DNA from: Lepraria neglecta
Taxonomy: Eukaryota; Ascomycota; Lecanoromycetes; Lecanorales; Stereocaulaceae
Reading direction: 5' to 3'
Assembly (NCBI GenBank): GCA_033220425.1
Contig: CM065653.1
Location: forward strand, 4,424,440 to 4,488,439
Length of the DNA: 64,000 nt
Shown here: piece after piece, positions 12,595-26,390 of the stretch
How the letters are laid out: each line of letters begins with the position of its first letter
How positions within the stretch are numbered: position 1 is the first letter of the stretch
Program-made: the position numbers and the translations under genes
The notes under the pieces: generated by a model
Database searches by the model: none
What the model was told of the DNA's origin: nothing
The model's input: only the letters and a program-made list of their open reading frames with translations

Positions 12595-15500
12595 CTTTGA
12601 ATACCCTAAAGGATAAGTTCTTTAATAACCTCAGGCAGAAACCCTACCCTAAGTACCTTAACGGTTACTAGCTAGAGACGCTATACTATAGACGAAGGAT
12701 CTAGAAAAAGGATTAAGGTTATAGTACTAGACCTATACTATAGAGACAGGGACAAGCTTAAGCCGTAGCTTACGCAAGTATAACTATACCTTCTATTCCA
12801 GGGAGATTTGCTCCTAGTAACTAGATATACTACCTTCGCTATATTATACCTATAAGGATAGGCCTAGAAGTAGGTTAAACCTTTCCTAAAGAAGTATATA
12901 GAAGATAATAATAAAGACAGCGACGTTAAGTTATAGATAGAAAGTATACCAAAGTTTATAGTTAAAATCCGCTATATATTCAGACCTTCTAATAAGGTAA
13001 ATATAGTAATATATATTATCTAGTATATAAAGTAGAAGAAGTTAGTGTTAGAGTTTTTAACTTAGTTTTAAATATATACTACTAAAACGGGCTAGGATAA
13101 TAATACGCTAATAATAATATATTATTATAGCCTTAAAGATAATATTAAAGATAAGCTTATAAGATTCGGAGGAGTAATTAATACTCTAGATAGACTTATT
13201 AAAAATACGATTAAGATTAATAATAAACTATTTAAATAATCTATAGAGAAGCGATATAACAGAGGAGTTAGCGGAACCTAATATAAAGGATTTTTCTTAA
13301 AAACGAGAAATTATAGATAAGATTACAGGGAATATAATACTTACTGTAGTATAGTACTAATAGAGATTAACTTTATATAGATAGGAAAGAAGAAAGGAAA
13401 CTTTAAAGGGAAAAAGTAGTACGGGGGAAAGAAAGTAATTACTTACTATAGCTATAGTAAACTAGGTTATATAGCTAGAGACTGCAGGTCGAAGAATATA
13501 GTATACCGACTATAGATAAATATAATCGAAGGAGGACCTCTAGATAATAAGGAAAACTCTAAAGAAATATAGTAACCCTATAATAAAGAAGAATTCAGTT
13601 AGGATTCGGAAGATAATACCTTTAAATTAGAATTTAATAAAGAAGTATAGAGGTATTACTATAGGGATAGTAATAGATCTTAATAATATAAGACGGATTA
13701 GGAATAGCGGAAAGCTAGTCCGGAGAGACCAGCGTCGATACCCGAACCTAGATCTACTATATCCTAAGTAGAAGAAAAATTACTAGAGATTAAGGAACCT
13801 TAATTAGATGAAGATAAATATAAGCTCTTTAATAAAATTAAAGGTAAAGTATAAGGTATACTAAAGGAGTAATTATCTATAAAACCCGGATAGGAAGAAC
13901 CTATACAAGACTATTAATATAATAGGGAATATTAGTAATATAGCAAGATTCTATATACTAAATATATATTACCTAATTATTTAATATATAGGGAAGAAAG
14001 AGGCTATCTAGCGAAAGAATATACGGTACCTCTACTAAAGAGAACCCTTTATAGAGAAACCTAGTAGTATAAATATAAGGAAGATAGGTACTAATAGTAT
14101 CTTACAAGTAAGAGGAAGTATTATTACTTCCTATACTTTATAGAGAAGTAGGAGAAGGAAAGGAATAACTCCCTTAAAGTCTTTAAGAACGGAGCTTACA
14201 ACTAAGTACTATGGTATAGCTACTTATATAATAAATATATTCCGTATAAGGGAATAAAGGAAGTATATAGACTCCTACTATTACAGGGAAAAGAATAATC
14301 CCTTATACTATAGGGAAGCACGAGGAGATTAATACGTTATTCCCTAAATAACAACTATATTCCGCGTAGTACTATACTTATATTATTATACTAGTAAATA
14401 TTAATAGATAGCAGACTATAGCGATAATAGATAGCGGGGCTATAGGAAATTTCATCTTAAGGAACTTAGTAGACTTAAGCGGCCTACTAACCCGAAAGAA
14501 GAAATTATCCTATAAGCTACGCCTAGCTAATAGGTTAGTATTCTTAATAGGAAAAGTAGAGGAGGAGATATACTCCCTACTAGTAATAATTTAGTAATAC
14601 TATAAGGAGATTATATTCGATATAGTTAGGATAGCTACTTATAATATTATTTTAGGAATACTTTAGTTAAATAAATATAATCTAGAAATTAACTAGAAGA
14701 CGAAAGTACTTAAATTCGGATAATCTAGAGATATTACTAGTATTAGACCTATTAGTTAATAGTAGATAATAATAGATAAGAGAAAGAACTAAAGACCGGT
14801 CGAAGTATATATTACTTTATTCTTAAATAATAAGAGTAACTTCTAAAAGAGAAGGCTTAACTCCTTAGTTACTAGTAAGGGTTAGTAGGATACTAAAGAG
14901 AGAGCTATTAAAGGAAAAGACGAACCTTCTATAATCCCTCGGGAATATAAATAGTAGGTATACCTATTTAAGGAAGAGACGAGCGTAAAAGTATTACCTA
15001 AGTACTAACTATAGGATTATAAAATCGAACTCGAACCTAGTAAGATACCGATATTTAGACCTATCTATATATTATCGGAAAAGGAACTTACTATACTTTA
15101 TAGGTATATCGATAAGAACCTTAAGAAAGGATTTATTCAGGAATCTAAATTACTAGTAGGCTATCTAATCCTCTTCGCGCCGAAGAAGGATAGAAGCTTA
15201 AGACTATATATTAACTATCGAAAGTTAAACGATATTACTATCAAGAATTATTATCTATTACTAAATATTAGTAAGCTATAGGATCGGCTTAGCAAGGTAA
15301 AGATATTTACGAAACTAGACCTTAGGGGCGTATATAATCTAATCTAGATAAAAGAAGGCGAAGAATAGAAAACTACCTTCTAGACTAGATATAGCTACTA
15401 CGAGTACTTAGTAATACCGTTTAGACTTACTAACGTACTAGTAACCTGCTAAGTACTTATTAATAATATTATATAAGTATATTTAGATCGAATAGCGATA

Positions 15501-17800
15501 GCGTACCTTAATAATATCTTGATTTACTCTAAGAATAAGGAAGAATATATTAAGTATATATAGGACGTTATCGAATGCCTATTATAAGTAGGACTTCTCC
15601 TTAAACTAGAAAAGTACGAATTTTACAGGGACTCTATTAAGTTCCTAGGATTTATAGTTAGTATAAAAGGTATTAGTATAAGCCTAGAAAAAATTAAAGC
15701 TATAGCGGAATAGCCTATACTATAGGATATTAAAATAGTATAAAGTTTCTTAGGATTTACTAACTTTAATAGGAAGTTTATTAAGGGCTACTTAAAGAAA
15801 GTACTTCTACTTATAGATATTACTAAGAAAGATATCGGATTTATATAGGGATATAAATAATAAAAGTCGTTTAATATATTAAAGAAAGTATACGCGGATC
15901 TACTAGTACTCTATATCTTTTAAGTTAACGAACTAGCTTATATTAAAATAGATACCTCGGATCTTATAATAGGAGTATATCTTTATTAAATAAAGGACTA
16001 AAAGTAGTATCTAGTTACCTATTTTTTATAAAAGATATTAGTAGTAGAATAAAACTACGATATATACGACAAGGAACTACTTACCGTAGTATATATACTT
16101 TAGAATTAGAGGGTATACGCGGAAAGCTACTCGGACTTAACTATCTTTATAGATTATAAGAATCTTCTTAATTTTATAATAACGAAAGAGTTAAATAGAA
16201 GATAAGTTAGATAGTTAGAACTACTCGGATAATATAAGTTCAAGATAACCTATACCCTAGGGAAAGATAATAGTCGAGTAGATACGCTTAGCAGGCGGTT
16301 AGACTATATAGAAGAAAAGAATATTATAGAATAACTAATCCTGAAATAAGAAGCCGACGGATTATTAGTACTATACCAGGTATTAGTAATAACCCTTTAT
16401 ATATTAGGACCTAATACGACTAATAAGATTATAAAGGCCTATAATAATGATATATTCGTAATAAAACTACGACAGGATTAATAAGATTTAGTATTACTTA
16501 GATATTAGGATAAAACTTACTTGCCTGATATATATATTAAAGAAGTAATTAGAGATTACTACGATAACCTATTATAAGGTTACCCTAGAGTATCTAAGAC
16601 TATAGAGCTCCTAGGACGAGGATACGCAGCGCCGAAACTTCGGATACAGGTTAAGTAGTATATTAAGGAATATATCTAATACTAATAGAATAAGTCTATA
16701 CGATATATAAAGTACGGACAAATTCAATTTATACTAGTACTAGAATTACTATAGGATAACGTTACGATAGACTTTATAGTTAAACTACTACCTTTAAAGG
16801 ATCCAGCTATATAGGATACCTTTAATTTAATTATAGTTATTATAGATAAGCTTATAAAGTATACGATTATAATACCTTTTAAAGAAATATATAAGGCGGA
16901 TTAATTAGCCTTTATACTACTCGACAAGTTAATAAGAGATTATAGTATACTAAGATCGATAATATCCGATAGGAACAAGTTATTTACTTCTAACTATTAG
17001 AGAACGCTAATCGCAGTAATTAGAACTAAACTTCGGATATTAATAGTATACTACCTATAGACTAATAGGTAAATAGAGCGTATAAATTAAATAATAGAAG
17101 TATACCTAAGATATTATATAAACTAAAAGTAAGATAACTAGGTTTTACTACTCCTAATAGTATAACTAGTATATAATAATAAAAGGTTAGATATAACAGG
17201 CCTGACCCCTTTCTTTACTAATTATAGAAAGGATATAAATATATTTCTATAATCTAAAGAAGGACCTAATATAGAAAAAGCCTTAGTTAAGGTAGAAGAG
17301 CTAAAGAATTTATATAAAGATATATAAAAGGTAATTAAAAGCTTAAATAATAAGTTAAAGGGTAAAATTAATAGTAAAAAGAAGAATATTCCTTAACTTA
17401 AAGAGGGGGATAAAGTATACCTCCTAATAAAAAATATAAAGATAATAAGACTAAGTAAGAAACTAGATTATATTAAGGTTAGACTATTCTTAATTAAGAA
17501 GGTAAAGGGGGCCGTTAACTATAAACTCGAGCTTCTACCTGATACTAAAGTATATCTAGTATTCTATATCTCGCTTCTAGAGCTAGCGGACTCTAATATA
17601 CTACTCTAAGAAATATTTTATTACGATATTAAGGAAGAAATAGAGTATAATATTAAGAGGATCCTAGATAGAAGAAATTAGTTCTATCTAGTTAAATAGA
17701 AAGGGTATAACGAAACGGAAAGTACCTGGGAACCTCTTAGGAACCTTGCAGGGAACTATAGGGAATATCTATAAGAGTTTTATTAGAGATAAGAGAAGAC
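12595..17800 (+). pseudogene. P1 gag-pol polyprotein, RIP-decayed
   Basis: Read through stops, the frame shows gag; a CCHC knuckle relic near 13.44-13.50 kb (CYSYSKLGYIARDCRSKN in R4, with Y for C here); an aspartic protease (IADSGATGNFILRN, about 14.43 kb); RT (KLDLRG near 15.32 kb, AYLNNILIYSKNKEEY near 15.50 kb); RNase H (15.9-16.3 kb); an integrase with zinc-binding NPLQGY-like region (16.57 kb) and DDE core (16.8-17.1 kb); and a chromodomain at the end (RILDRRNQFYLVK.KGYNE, TWEPLRNLAG). This is the Tf1/sushi-type domain order. Stops are dominated by TAG and TAA at former Gln and Trp codons. The 3' end overlaps the antisense gene. Confidence 0.88.
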
Positions 17801-18311
17801 TAGTTAAAGCTCTTAGGGCCCTCTAGGCCGGGGGGAGGTTGAACTACTCGGAGCCGATATTAAATATTAGACTATCAGGAGTATTAGAAGGAAGATCCTT
17901 ATCCTTCTCTAACTCTTCGATATTCTATAACTTATACTTAACTAACTTTTTCTCTTTATCCTAGATATAATCGAATTATAATTAAAGGCGTATAAGTTTC
18001 GCCTACGTTTCCTTTATCTCTAACTAAGTATTATTATAAACTTTCTTAATATAATATATCTTATTAATAGATATAACTAGGTTATACTTCTTACCTGCTA
18101 TAATATAGTTAGAATAATAGTCTAAATAGATACCTACTAAGTACTACTTATTACCCTTTATATAGAGAGTATAAGGATATATTATAAATCTAGATAATTT
18201 ACCGGAGAGTTCTTTATAGCGAATAAAGGGGTCTTTAGAATAGATATTTCGATAAGGAGGTATAAAGGATAGATAGTTTCTTAGGACGAGAAATCTAGAG
18301 GAGGGGGCTAG
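17770..18311 (-). pseudogene. Antisense coiled-coil gene of P1
   Basis: Opposite-strand homologue of the better preserved gene at 53294-53821, lying between the chromodomain and the 3' LTR. The C-terminal blocks (LPPGLEGPE..DW.SLVSDETL) and the Lys/Glu-rich coil are recognisable, and the gene is broken by stops. See the R4 copy for its description. Confidence 0.7.
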
Positions 18312-18722
18312 TATTAGAACTATTAGTTCTAATAGGACTGTCCTATAGGACGAGGTACTATAGATAGGACTAGTAGCTGAAGCGATAAGCGCAACGAGCG
18401 ATATACGCTTATAGCGCTCAAGAATGATAAGTATAATAAGCGCCGTGCGCTTATAACGCTTATAGAGTGCTTGGTAGGGTTTCTTATATCTATATATACG
18501 GGGCTCTGCCTACTGTTTGGAATAGTGTGTTCAACTTGGTTAATCTTCCTGGTACTCCTTGTACTATACTTTACTAGTTATTAATATAGAACGTATTGAT
18601 TACCTCTAATCACGAAGACTACTATCCTACCTAAGTGACTCCTCTCCTATAGAAGCATAAGATATACGTACCTATACGTGGCTATCGCACTATTAGGTAT
18701 ACAACTACTATGGGTCGTAATA
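18312..18722 (+). repeat. 3' LTR of P1
   Basis: 411-bp partner of 12184-12594, followed by the ATATA duplication. Confidence 0.88.
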
Positions 18723-18727
18723 ATATA

Positions 18728-18906
18728 GATATAGGAAATCCTGCCAAGCAATCCATAAGCGCTATAAGCGTACGGCGCTTATTGCGCTTATCATTCTTGA
18801 GAGCCATAAGCGCACGTCGCTTATTGCGCTTATCGCTTCAGCTACTAGTCCTATCTATACTACCTTGTCCTATAGGACAGTCCTATTAGAACCAATAGTT
18901 CTAATA
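18728..18906 (-). repeat. Second half of M1 3' LTR
   Basis: This 179-bp piece continues the LTR interrupted at 12183 and ends in TTCTAATA (TTCTAACA before RIP). Confidence 0.85.
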
Positions 18907-19450
18907 CTAGCCCTCTCCTCTAGATTTCTTGTCCCGAGAAACTATCTATCCTTTATACCTCCTTGTCGAAATATTTATTCTAAAGACCCCCTCGTCTATT
19001 ATAAAGAACTCTCCGGTAAATTATCTAGATTTGTAATACGTCCTTATACTCTCTATACGAAGGGTAGTAAGTAGTACTTAGTAGGTATCCGTTCAGACTG
19101 TTATTCTAACTATATTATAGCGGGTAAGAAGTATAACCTAGTTATATCCGTTGACGAGATATATTATATTAAGAAAGTTTATAATAATACTTAGTTAGAG
19201 ATAAAGGAAACGTAGGCGAAACTTATACGCCTTTAATTATAATTCGATTATATTTAGGATAAAGAGAAAAAGTTAGTTAAGCGCGAGTTATAGAATATTA
19301 AGGAGTTAGAGAAGGATAAGGACCTTCCTTCTAATACTCCTGACGGTCTAATATTTAATATCGGCTCCGAGCAGTTCGACCTCCCCCCGGCCTAGAGGGC
19401 CCTGAGAGCTTCGACTGGTCTTCTCTTGTCTCCGATGAAACTCTTATAGG
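18907..19450 (+). pseudogene. Antisense coiled-coil gene of M1 (5' part)
   Basis: Plus-strand relic starting after the M1 LTR, homologous to 53294-53821 and including the VPRNYLSFIPP and LVYYKELSGKLSRFVIRPYTL blocks. The Cys positions now read Tyr (TGT/TGC to TAT/TAC), stops replace Gln, and a one-base loss in the C run near 19386 shifts the frame. A fold-back element splits the last codons at 19451; the gene's end (SPQGS) is at about 20424-20450. Confidence 0.75.
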
Positions 19451-20415
19451 TATAGCCCGGAAATATATAGGATGAGGTACTATAGACAGGACTAGTAGCT
19501 GAAGCGATGAGCGCAACGAGCGACGTGCGCTTATAGTGCTCAAGAATAATAAGCGTAATGAGCGCCGTGCGCTCATAACGCTTATAGAGTGCTTGGCAGG
19601 GTTTCTTATATCTATATATACGGGGCTCTGCCTACTATTTAGAATAGTGTATTCAACTTGGTTAATCTTCCTGGTACTCCTTATACTATACTTTACTAGT
19701 TATTAATATAGAACGTATTAATTACCTCCAATCACGAAGACTGCTATTCTACCTAAGTAACTCCTCTCCTATAGAAGCATAAGACACACGTACCCATACG
19801 TGGCTATCGTACTATTAGGTATATAACCACTATGGGTCGTAACATATCCCAAGGGTTGGGTATGGGATTCCGGTATGGGATGGGATTAGAAGATCCTAAA
19901 TCCCATATCTTTTAGGAGATATGGGATGGGATCTTAATGGGATATCCCACGGTATGGGATATTAGTGGGATTATCTAATGGTACGGGATATTTTTGGGAT
20001 ATCCCAGTGGCGGATAAGATAAGACCTATATAAAGTATACTTAGAATTTCTAGTCATCGTTCTAGTCATCAAAACTTCAAATATTTTTTTGAATATTCTA
20101 TAATTCTATATTTTCTACTAGAATATTATATATTATAGAATATTCAAAAAAATATTTGAAGTTCTAATGACTAGAACGATGACTAGAAATTCTAAGTATA
20201 CTTTATATAGGTCTTATCTTATCCGCCACTAGGATATCCCGAAAATATCCCGTACCATTAGATAATCCCACTAATATCCCATACCGTGGGATATCCCATT
20301 AAGATCCCATACCTCCTACTAATGGTATAGAATTTCAGACCTTGATACTATACCATACCCCGGGATGGGTAAGAGAGCCAATATCCCATACCATCCCATA
20401 TCTTTCCGGGCTATA
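19451..20415. mobile_element. Fold-back/MITE element with long inverted repeats
   Basis: Flanked by the 8-bp duplication CTTATAGG (19443-19450) and CTTGTAGG (20416-20423), which differ by one transition. Ends are TATAGCCCGGAAA and TTTCCGGGCTATA. The interior folds into near-perfect arms of about 175 bp (about 19928-20105 against 20132-20309) rich in GGGATATCCC motifs. Eight-base duplications fit a hAT-type origin, but no transposase is present. A truncated LTR is nested in its left arm. Confidence 0.8.
19468..19844 (+). repeat. Truncated solo LTR inside the fold-back element
   Basis: Same LTR family as P1 in the same orientation, lacking about the first 35 bp and ending GGGTCGTAACA. Its right end keeps CA, so it is less RIP-altered than the P1 LTRs. 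Confidence 0.75.
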
Positions 20416-20423
20416 CTTGTAGG

Positions 20424-23400
20424 CGTTCCCTGCAATTCCCCGCAAGGTTCCTAAGAGGTTCCTAGGTACTTTCCGTTTTATTATACCCTTTCTATTTAAC
20501 TAGATAGAACTAATTCCTTCTATCTAGGATCCTCTCGACCTTATACTCTATTTCTTCCTTAACGTTATAATAAAATATTTCTTAGAGTAGTATATTAGAG
20601 TCTACTAGCTCTAGAAGTAAGATATAGAATACCGGATATACTTTGGCGTTAGGTAGGAGCTCGAGTTTATAGTTAACGGCCCCCTTTACCTTCTTAATTA
20701 AGAATAGTCCGACCTTAATATAATCTAGTTTCTTACTTAGTCTTATTATCTTTATATTCTTTATTAGGAGGTATACTTTATCCCCCTCTTTAAGCTGAGG
20801 AATATTCTTTCTTTTATCGTTAACTTGTCCCCTTAACTTATTATTTAATCTTTTAATTATCTTTTATATATCCTTATATAAGCTCTTCAGCTCTTCTACC
20901 TTAACTAAGGCTTTCTCTATATTAGATCCTTCCCTAGGTTATAGAAATATATTTATATTCTTTCCGTAGTTAGTAAAGAATAGTATTAGACCTGTCGTAT
21001 CTGACCTTTTATTATTATACGCTAGTTATACTATTAGAAGTAGTAAAACCTAGTTATCTTATTTTAGGTTTATATAGTATCTTAGGTACGCTTCTATTAT
21101 TTAATTCGCACGTTCTATTTATCTATTAGTCTATAGATAGTATACGGTTAATATCCGAAGTTTAGTTCTGATTACTATAATTAGCGTTCTCTAATAGTTA
21201 GAAGTAAATAACTTATCTCTATCGGATATTATCGACTTAGGTATACTATAATCCCTTATTAACTTATCGAGTAGTATAAAGGCTAATTAATCTACTTTAT
21301 ATATTTCCTTGAATAGTATTATAATTATATACTTTATTAGTTTATCTATAATAACTATAATTGAATTAAAGGTATCCTGCGTAGCTAGATCCTTCGAAGG
21401 TAGTAATTTGACTATAAAGTCTATTATAACATTATTCTATAGTAATTCTAGTATAGGCGCAAACTAAATTTATCCGTACTTGGCGTATCGTGCAGACTTA
21501 TTCTACTAGTATTAGATATATTCCTTAATATATCGTTTGACGCGCGTCTAAAGTTTTAGCGCTGCGTATCCTCGTCCTAGGAGTTCTATAGTCTTAGATA
21601 CTCTAGGGTAACCTTGTAAAGGATTATTATAGTGATCTCTGATCACTTCTTTAACGTATATATCGGGTAAGTAGGTCTTATCCTGGTATTTAAGTAATAG
21701 AGAATCTAGTTAATCCTATCTTAGTTTTGTTACAAATATATCGTTATTATAAGCCTTTACGATTTTGTTAGTTATATCAGGTCCTAATATATAAAGGGTT
21801 ATTACTAATACCTAGTATAGTACTAATAATCCGTCAGCTTCTTATTTTAGGATTAGTCGTTCTATAATATTCTTTTCTTCTATATAGTCTAATCGCCTAC
21901 TAAGCGTATCTACTCGACTATTATCTTTTCCTAGGGTATAGGTTATCTTGAACTTATATTATCTAAGTAATTCTAATTATCTAACTTGTCTCCTATTTAA
22001 CTCCTTTATTATTATAAAGTTAAGAAGATTCTTATAATCTATAAAGATAGTTAAGTCTAAGTAGCTTTCTACGTATACTCTCTAATTTTAAAGTATATAT
22101 ACTATAGTAAGTAGTTCTTTATTGTATATATTATAGTTTTATTCTACTACTAACATTTTTCGTGAAAAGTAGGTAACTAGATACTACTTTTAGTCCTTTA
22201 TTTAATAAAGGTATACTCCTATTACAAGATCCGAGGTATCTATTTCGATATAAGCCGGTTCGTTAGCTTAAAAGGTATAGAGTACTAGTAGATCCGTATA
22301 TACTTTTTTTAACGTATTAAACGACCTTTATTATTCTTATCCCTATATAAATCTAATATCCTTTTTTATAATATCTATAAGTAGAAGTACTTTCTTTAAG
22401 TAGCCCTCGATAAACTTCCTATTAAAGTTAGTAAATCCTAAGAAACTTTATACTGCTTTGACGTCCTGTAGTATAGGCTATTCCGCTATAGCTTTGATTT
22501 TTTCTAGGCTTATACTAATACCTTTTATACTAACTATAAATCCTAGGAACTTAATAGAGTCCCTATAAAACTCGCACTTTTCCGGTTTAAGGAGAAGTCT
22601 TACTTATAATAGGCATTCGATAACGTCCTATATATACTTAATATATTCTTCCTTATTCCTAGAGTAAATCAAGATATTATTAAGGTATACTATCGCTGTT
22701 CAATCTAAGTATACTTATATAATATTATTAATAAATACTTAGCAGGTTACTAGTATATTAGTAAGTCTAAACGGTATTACTAGGTACTTATAGTAGCTAT
22801 ATCTAGTCCGGAAGGCAGTTTTCTATTCTTCGCCTTCTTTTATCCGAATTAGATTATATACGCCCCTAAGGTCTAGTTTCGTAAATATCTTTGCCTTACT
22901 AAGCTGATCCTATAGCTCGCTAATATTTAGTAAAGGGTAATAATTCTTTATAGTAATATCGTTCAACTTCCGATAGTTAATATATAGCCTTAGACTTCTA
23001 TCCTTATTTAGCGCGAAGAGGATTAGATAACCTACTAGTAATTTAGATTCCCGAATAAATCCTTTCTTAAGGTTCTTATCGATATACCCGTAAAGTATAG
23101 TAAGTTCCTTTTCTAATAAAGTATAGATAGGTCTAAATATTAGCGCCTTACTAGGTTCGAGTTCGATCTTATAATCCTATAGTTAGTACTTAGGTAATAC
23201 TTTTACGCTCGTCTCTTCCTTAAATAGGTATACCTACTATTTATATTCCTAAGGGATTATAGAAGGTTCGTCTTTTCCTTTAATAGCTCTCTCTTTAGTA
23301 TCCTACTAATCTTTACTAGTAACTAAGGAGTCGAGCCTTCTCTCTTAGAAGTTACTCTTATTATTTAAGAATAAAGTAATATATACTTCGACTAGTCTTC

Positions 23401-25596
23401 GGTTCTTTCTCTTATCTATTATTATCTAGTATTAACTAATAGGTCTAATACTAGTAATATCTCTAGATCGTCCGAATTTAAGTACTTTTATCTTCCAGTT
23501 AATTTCTAGGTTATATTTATTTAACTAAGGTATTCCTAAAATAATATTATAAGTAGCTATCCTAACTATATCGAATATAATCTCCTTATAGTATTACTGA
23601 ATTATTACTAGTAGAGAGTATATTTCCTCTTCTACTTTTCCTATTAAGAATACTAACCTATTAGCCAGGCGTAGCTTATAGGATAATTTCTTCTTTCGGG
23701 TCAGTAGGCCTCTTAAGTCTACTAAGTTCCTTAAGATAAAATTTCCTGTAGCTCCGCTATCTATTATCGCTATAGTCTGCTATCTATTAATATTTACTAG
23801 TATAATAATATAAGTATAATATTAGGCGGAATACAATTATTATTTAGGGAATAACGTATTAATCTCCTTATACTTCCCTGTAGTATAAGGGATTACTCTT
23901 TTCCCTGTAATAGTAGGAATCCGTATACTTCCTTTATACCCTTATACGGAATATATTCGTTATATAAGTAGCTATACTATAGTACTTAGTTATAAGCTCC
24001 CCTCTTAAAGACTTTAAGTAAGTTATTTCTTTCCTTTTCCTACTTCTCTATAAAGTATAGGAAGTAATAATACTTCCTTTTACTTGCAAGATACTATTAG
24101 TACCTATCTTCCTTATACTTATACTACTAGGTCTCTCTATAAGGGGTTCTCTTTAGTAGAGGTACCGTATATTCTTTTACTAGACGGCCTCTTTCCTCCC
24201 TGTATACTAAATAATCAGGTAATATATATTCGGTATATAGAACCTCGCTATATTACTAATATTCCCTATTATATTGATAGTCTTATATAGGCTCTTCCTA
24301 TCCGGGTTTTATAGATAATTACTTATTTAGTATACCTTATACTTTATTTTTAATTTCGTCGAAGAGCTTATATTTATCTTCGTCCGACTAAGGTTCTCTA
24401 ATCTCTAGTAATTTTCCTTCTACTTAGGATATAGTAGATCCAGGTTCGGGTATTAATACTAGTCTCTCCGGACTAGCTTTCCGCTGTTCCTAATCCGTCT
24501 TATATTATTAAGATCTATTACTATCCCTATAGTAATACCTCTATACTTCTTTATTAAATTCTAATTCAAAGGTATTATCTTCCGAATCCTAACTGAATTC
24601 TTTTTTATCGTAGGGTTACTATATTTCTTCGGAGTCTTCCTTATTATCTAGAGGTCCTCCTTCTATTATATTAATCTGCAGTTAGTATACTATATTCTTC
24701 GACCTGTAGTCTCTAGCTATATAGCCTAGTTTACTATAGCTATAGCAAGTAATTACTTTCTTTCCCCCGTACTACTTTTTCCCTTTAAAGTTTCCTTTCT
24801 TCTTTCCTATCTAAATAAAGTTAATCTCTATTAGTATTATACTACGGTAAGTATTATATTCCCTATAATCTTATTAGTAATTCCTTGTTTTTAAGAAGAA
24901 TCCCTTATATCGGGTTCCGCTAACTCCTCCGTTATACTATTTCTCTATAGATTACTTAAATAACTTATTATTAAGCTTAATCGTATTTTCTATAAGTCTA
25001 TCTAGAGTATTAATTACTCCTCTAAATCTTATAAGCTTATCTTTAATATTATCTTTAAGGCCTTAATAATATATTATTATTAGCGTATTATTATCCTATC
25101 CTATTTTAGTAGTATATATTTAAAACTAAGTTGAAAACTCTAATACTAACTTCTTCTACTTTATATATTAGATAATATATATTACTATATTTACCTTATT
25201 AGAAGGTCTGAATATACGGCGGATTTCGACTATAAACTTTAGTATACTTTCTATCCAAGATTTAATATCGCTATCCTCGTCGTTGTCTTCTATATACTTC
25301 TTTAGGAAAGGTTCGACCCACTTTTAGGCCTGTCCTCGTAGGTATAATATAGTAAAGGTAGTATATCTAGTTACTAGGAGCAGGTCTCCCTGGAATAGAA
25401 GGTATAGTTATACTTGCGTAAGCTATAGCTCAAGCTTGTCCCTGTCTCCGTAGTACAGGTCTGGTACTATAACCTTGATCCTTTTTCTAGATCCTTCGTC
25501 TATAGTATAGCGTCTCTAGCTAGTAACCGTTAAGGTACTTAGGGTAGGGTTTCTACCTGAAGTTATTAAAGAACTTATCCCTTAGGGTATTCAAAG
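20424..25596 (-). pseudogene. M1 gag-pol polyprotein, RIP-decayed
   Basis: Minus-strand relic reading, from 25596 downward: gag (start TLNTLRDEFFNNFRQ-like), CCHC region near 24.7 kb, protease near 23.75 kb, RT at about 22.7-23.1 kb, RNase H near 22.2 kb, integrase at about 20.9-21.6 kb and chromodomain near 20.5 kb. It is nearly collinear with P1 and R4. Decay is intermediate: many TAG/TAA stops, but long alignable blocks. The gag directly follows the LTR end (GTAACA|CTTTGAA), with no obvious TGG-type primer-binding site. Confidence 0.88.
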
Positions 25597-26007
25597 TGTT
25601 ACGACCTACGGCGGTTATATACCTAATAGTGCGATAGCCGCCTAGGGTTCCGTATATCTTATACTTCTATAGGAGAGGAGTTACTTAGGTAGAATAGTAG
25701 TCTTCGTCGATAGAGGTAGTTAATACGTTCTATATTAATAACTAGTAAAGTATAGTATAAGGAGTACCAGAAAGATTAACCAAGTTAAACACGCTGTTCC
25801 AAGCAGTGGGCAGAGCCCCGTATATATAGATATAGGAAATCCTGCCAAGCAATCCATAAGCGCTATAAGCGCACGGCGCTCATTGCGCTTATTATTCTTG
25901 AGTGCCATGAGCGCACGTCGCTCGTTGCGCTCATCGCTTCAGCTGCTAGTCCTGTCTATACTACCTTGTCCTACAGGATAGTCCTGTCAGAACCAATGGT
26001 TCTAACA
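25597..26007 (-). repeat. 5' LTR of M1
   Basis: 411 bp, TGTTACGACC...GGTTCTAACA on the plus strand, followed by the CTTCT duplication. It includes the TCCTGTCAGAACCAATGG end region shared by all family LTRs. Confidence 0.88.
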
Positions 26008-26390
26008 CTTCTACCTGACGCAAAGGTATATCCGGTATTCTATATCTTACTCTTAGAGCTAGCGGACTCTAATATACCTCTCTAAGAAACGTTTTACTAT
26101 AATATTAAGGAAGAAATAGAGTATAAGGTCGAGAGGATCCTTGATAGAAGAAATTAGTTCTATCTAGTTAAATAGAAAGGGTATAACGAAACGGAAAATA
26201 CCTGGGAACCTCTTAGGAACCTTGCGGGGAACTATAGGGAATGGGAATATCTACGAGAGTTCTATCAGAGACAAGAGAAGACTAGTCGAAGTTCTCGGGA
26301 GTACCTATCCCGTCGGGGAGATCGAAACACTTAGAGCCGACGTTAAATATCAAGTCACCAGGCGACGTAGGAGTGACACGTTAGTCCTCC
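26008..26390 (+). pseudogene. R0 pol C-terminus with chromodomain
   Basis: End of the R0 pol frame after M1: the SH3-like linker (LLPDAKVYPVFYI), then the chromodomain (YKVERILDRRN, FYLVK.KGYNETENTWEPL). Chromodomains in such elements guide integration to marked chromatin; this copy is inactive. The tail overlaps the antisense gene on the other strand. Confidence 0.82.

Larger units (their letters stand above)
12184..18722 (+). mobile_element. Gypsy retrotransposon P1, complete 6.5-kb copy
   Basis: Plus-strand element with two 411-bp LTRs (12184-12594 and 18312-18722) and a 5-bp target duplication ATATA (12179-12183 and 18723-18727). It is inserted inside the 3' LTR of M1, which is the same LTR family in opposite orientation. 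The order is LTR, gag, pol (protease, RT, RNase H, integrase, chromodomain), antisense gene, LTR. RIP decay is heavy: TG at the LTR start has become TA and every domain has TAG stops. It is the most useful uninterrupted reference for R0 and M1. Confidence 0.92.
11952..26007 (-). mobile_element. Gypsy retrotransposon M1, full length with nested insertions
   Basis: Complete minus-strand Ty3/Gypsy element flanked by the 5-bp target duplication CTTCT (11947-11951 and 26008-26012). Its 5' LTR is 25597-26007 (411 bp). Its 3' LTR is split by P1 into 11952-12183 and 18728-18906; removing P1 and one copy of ATATA gives 411 bp. LTRs read TGTTACGACC...TTCTAACA on the plus strand. The gag-pol relic is on the minus strand at 20424-25596, and the family's antisense gene is on the plus strand at 18907-19450 plus 20424-20450, interrupted by a fold-back element. 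Confidence 0.9.
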
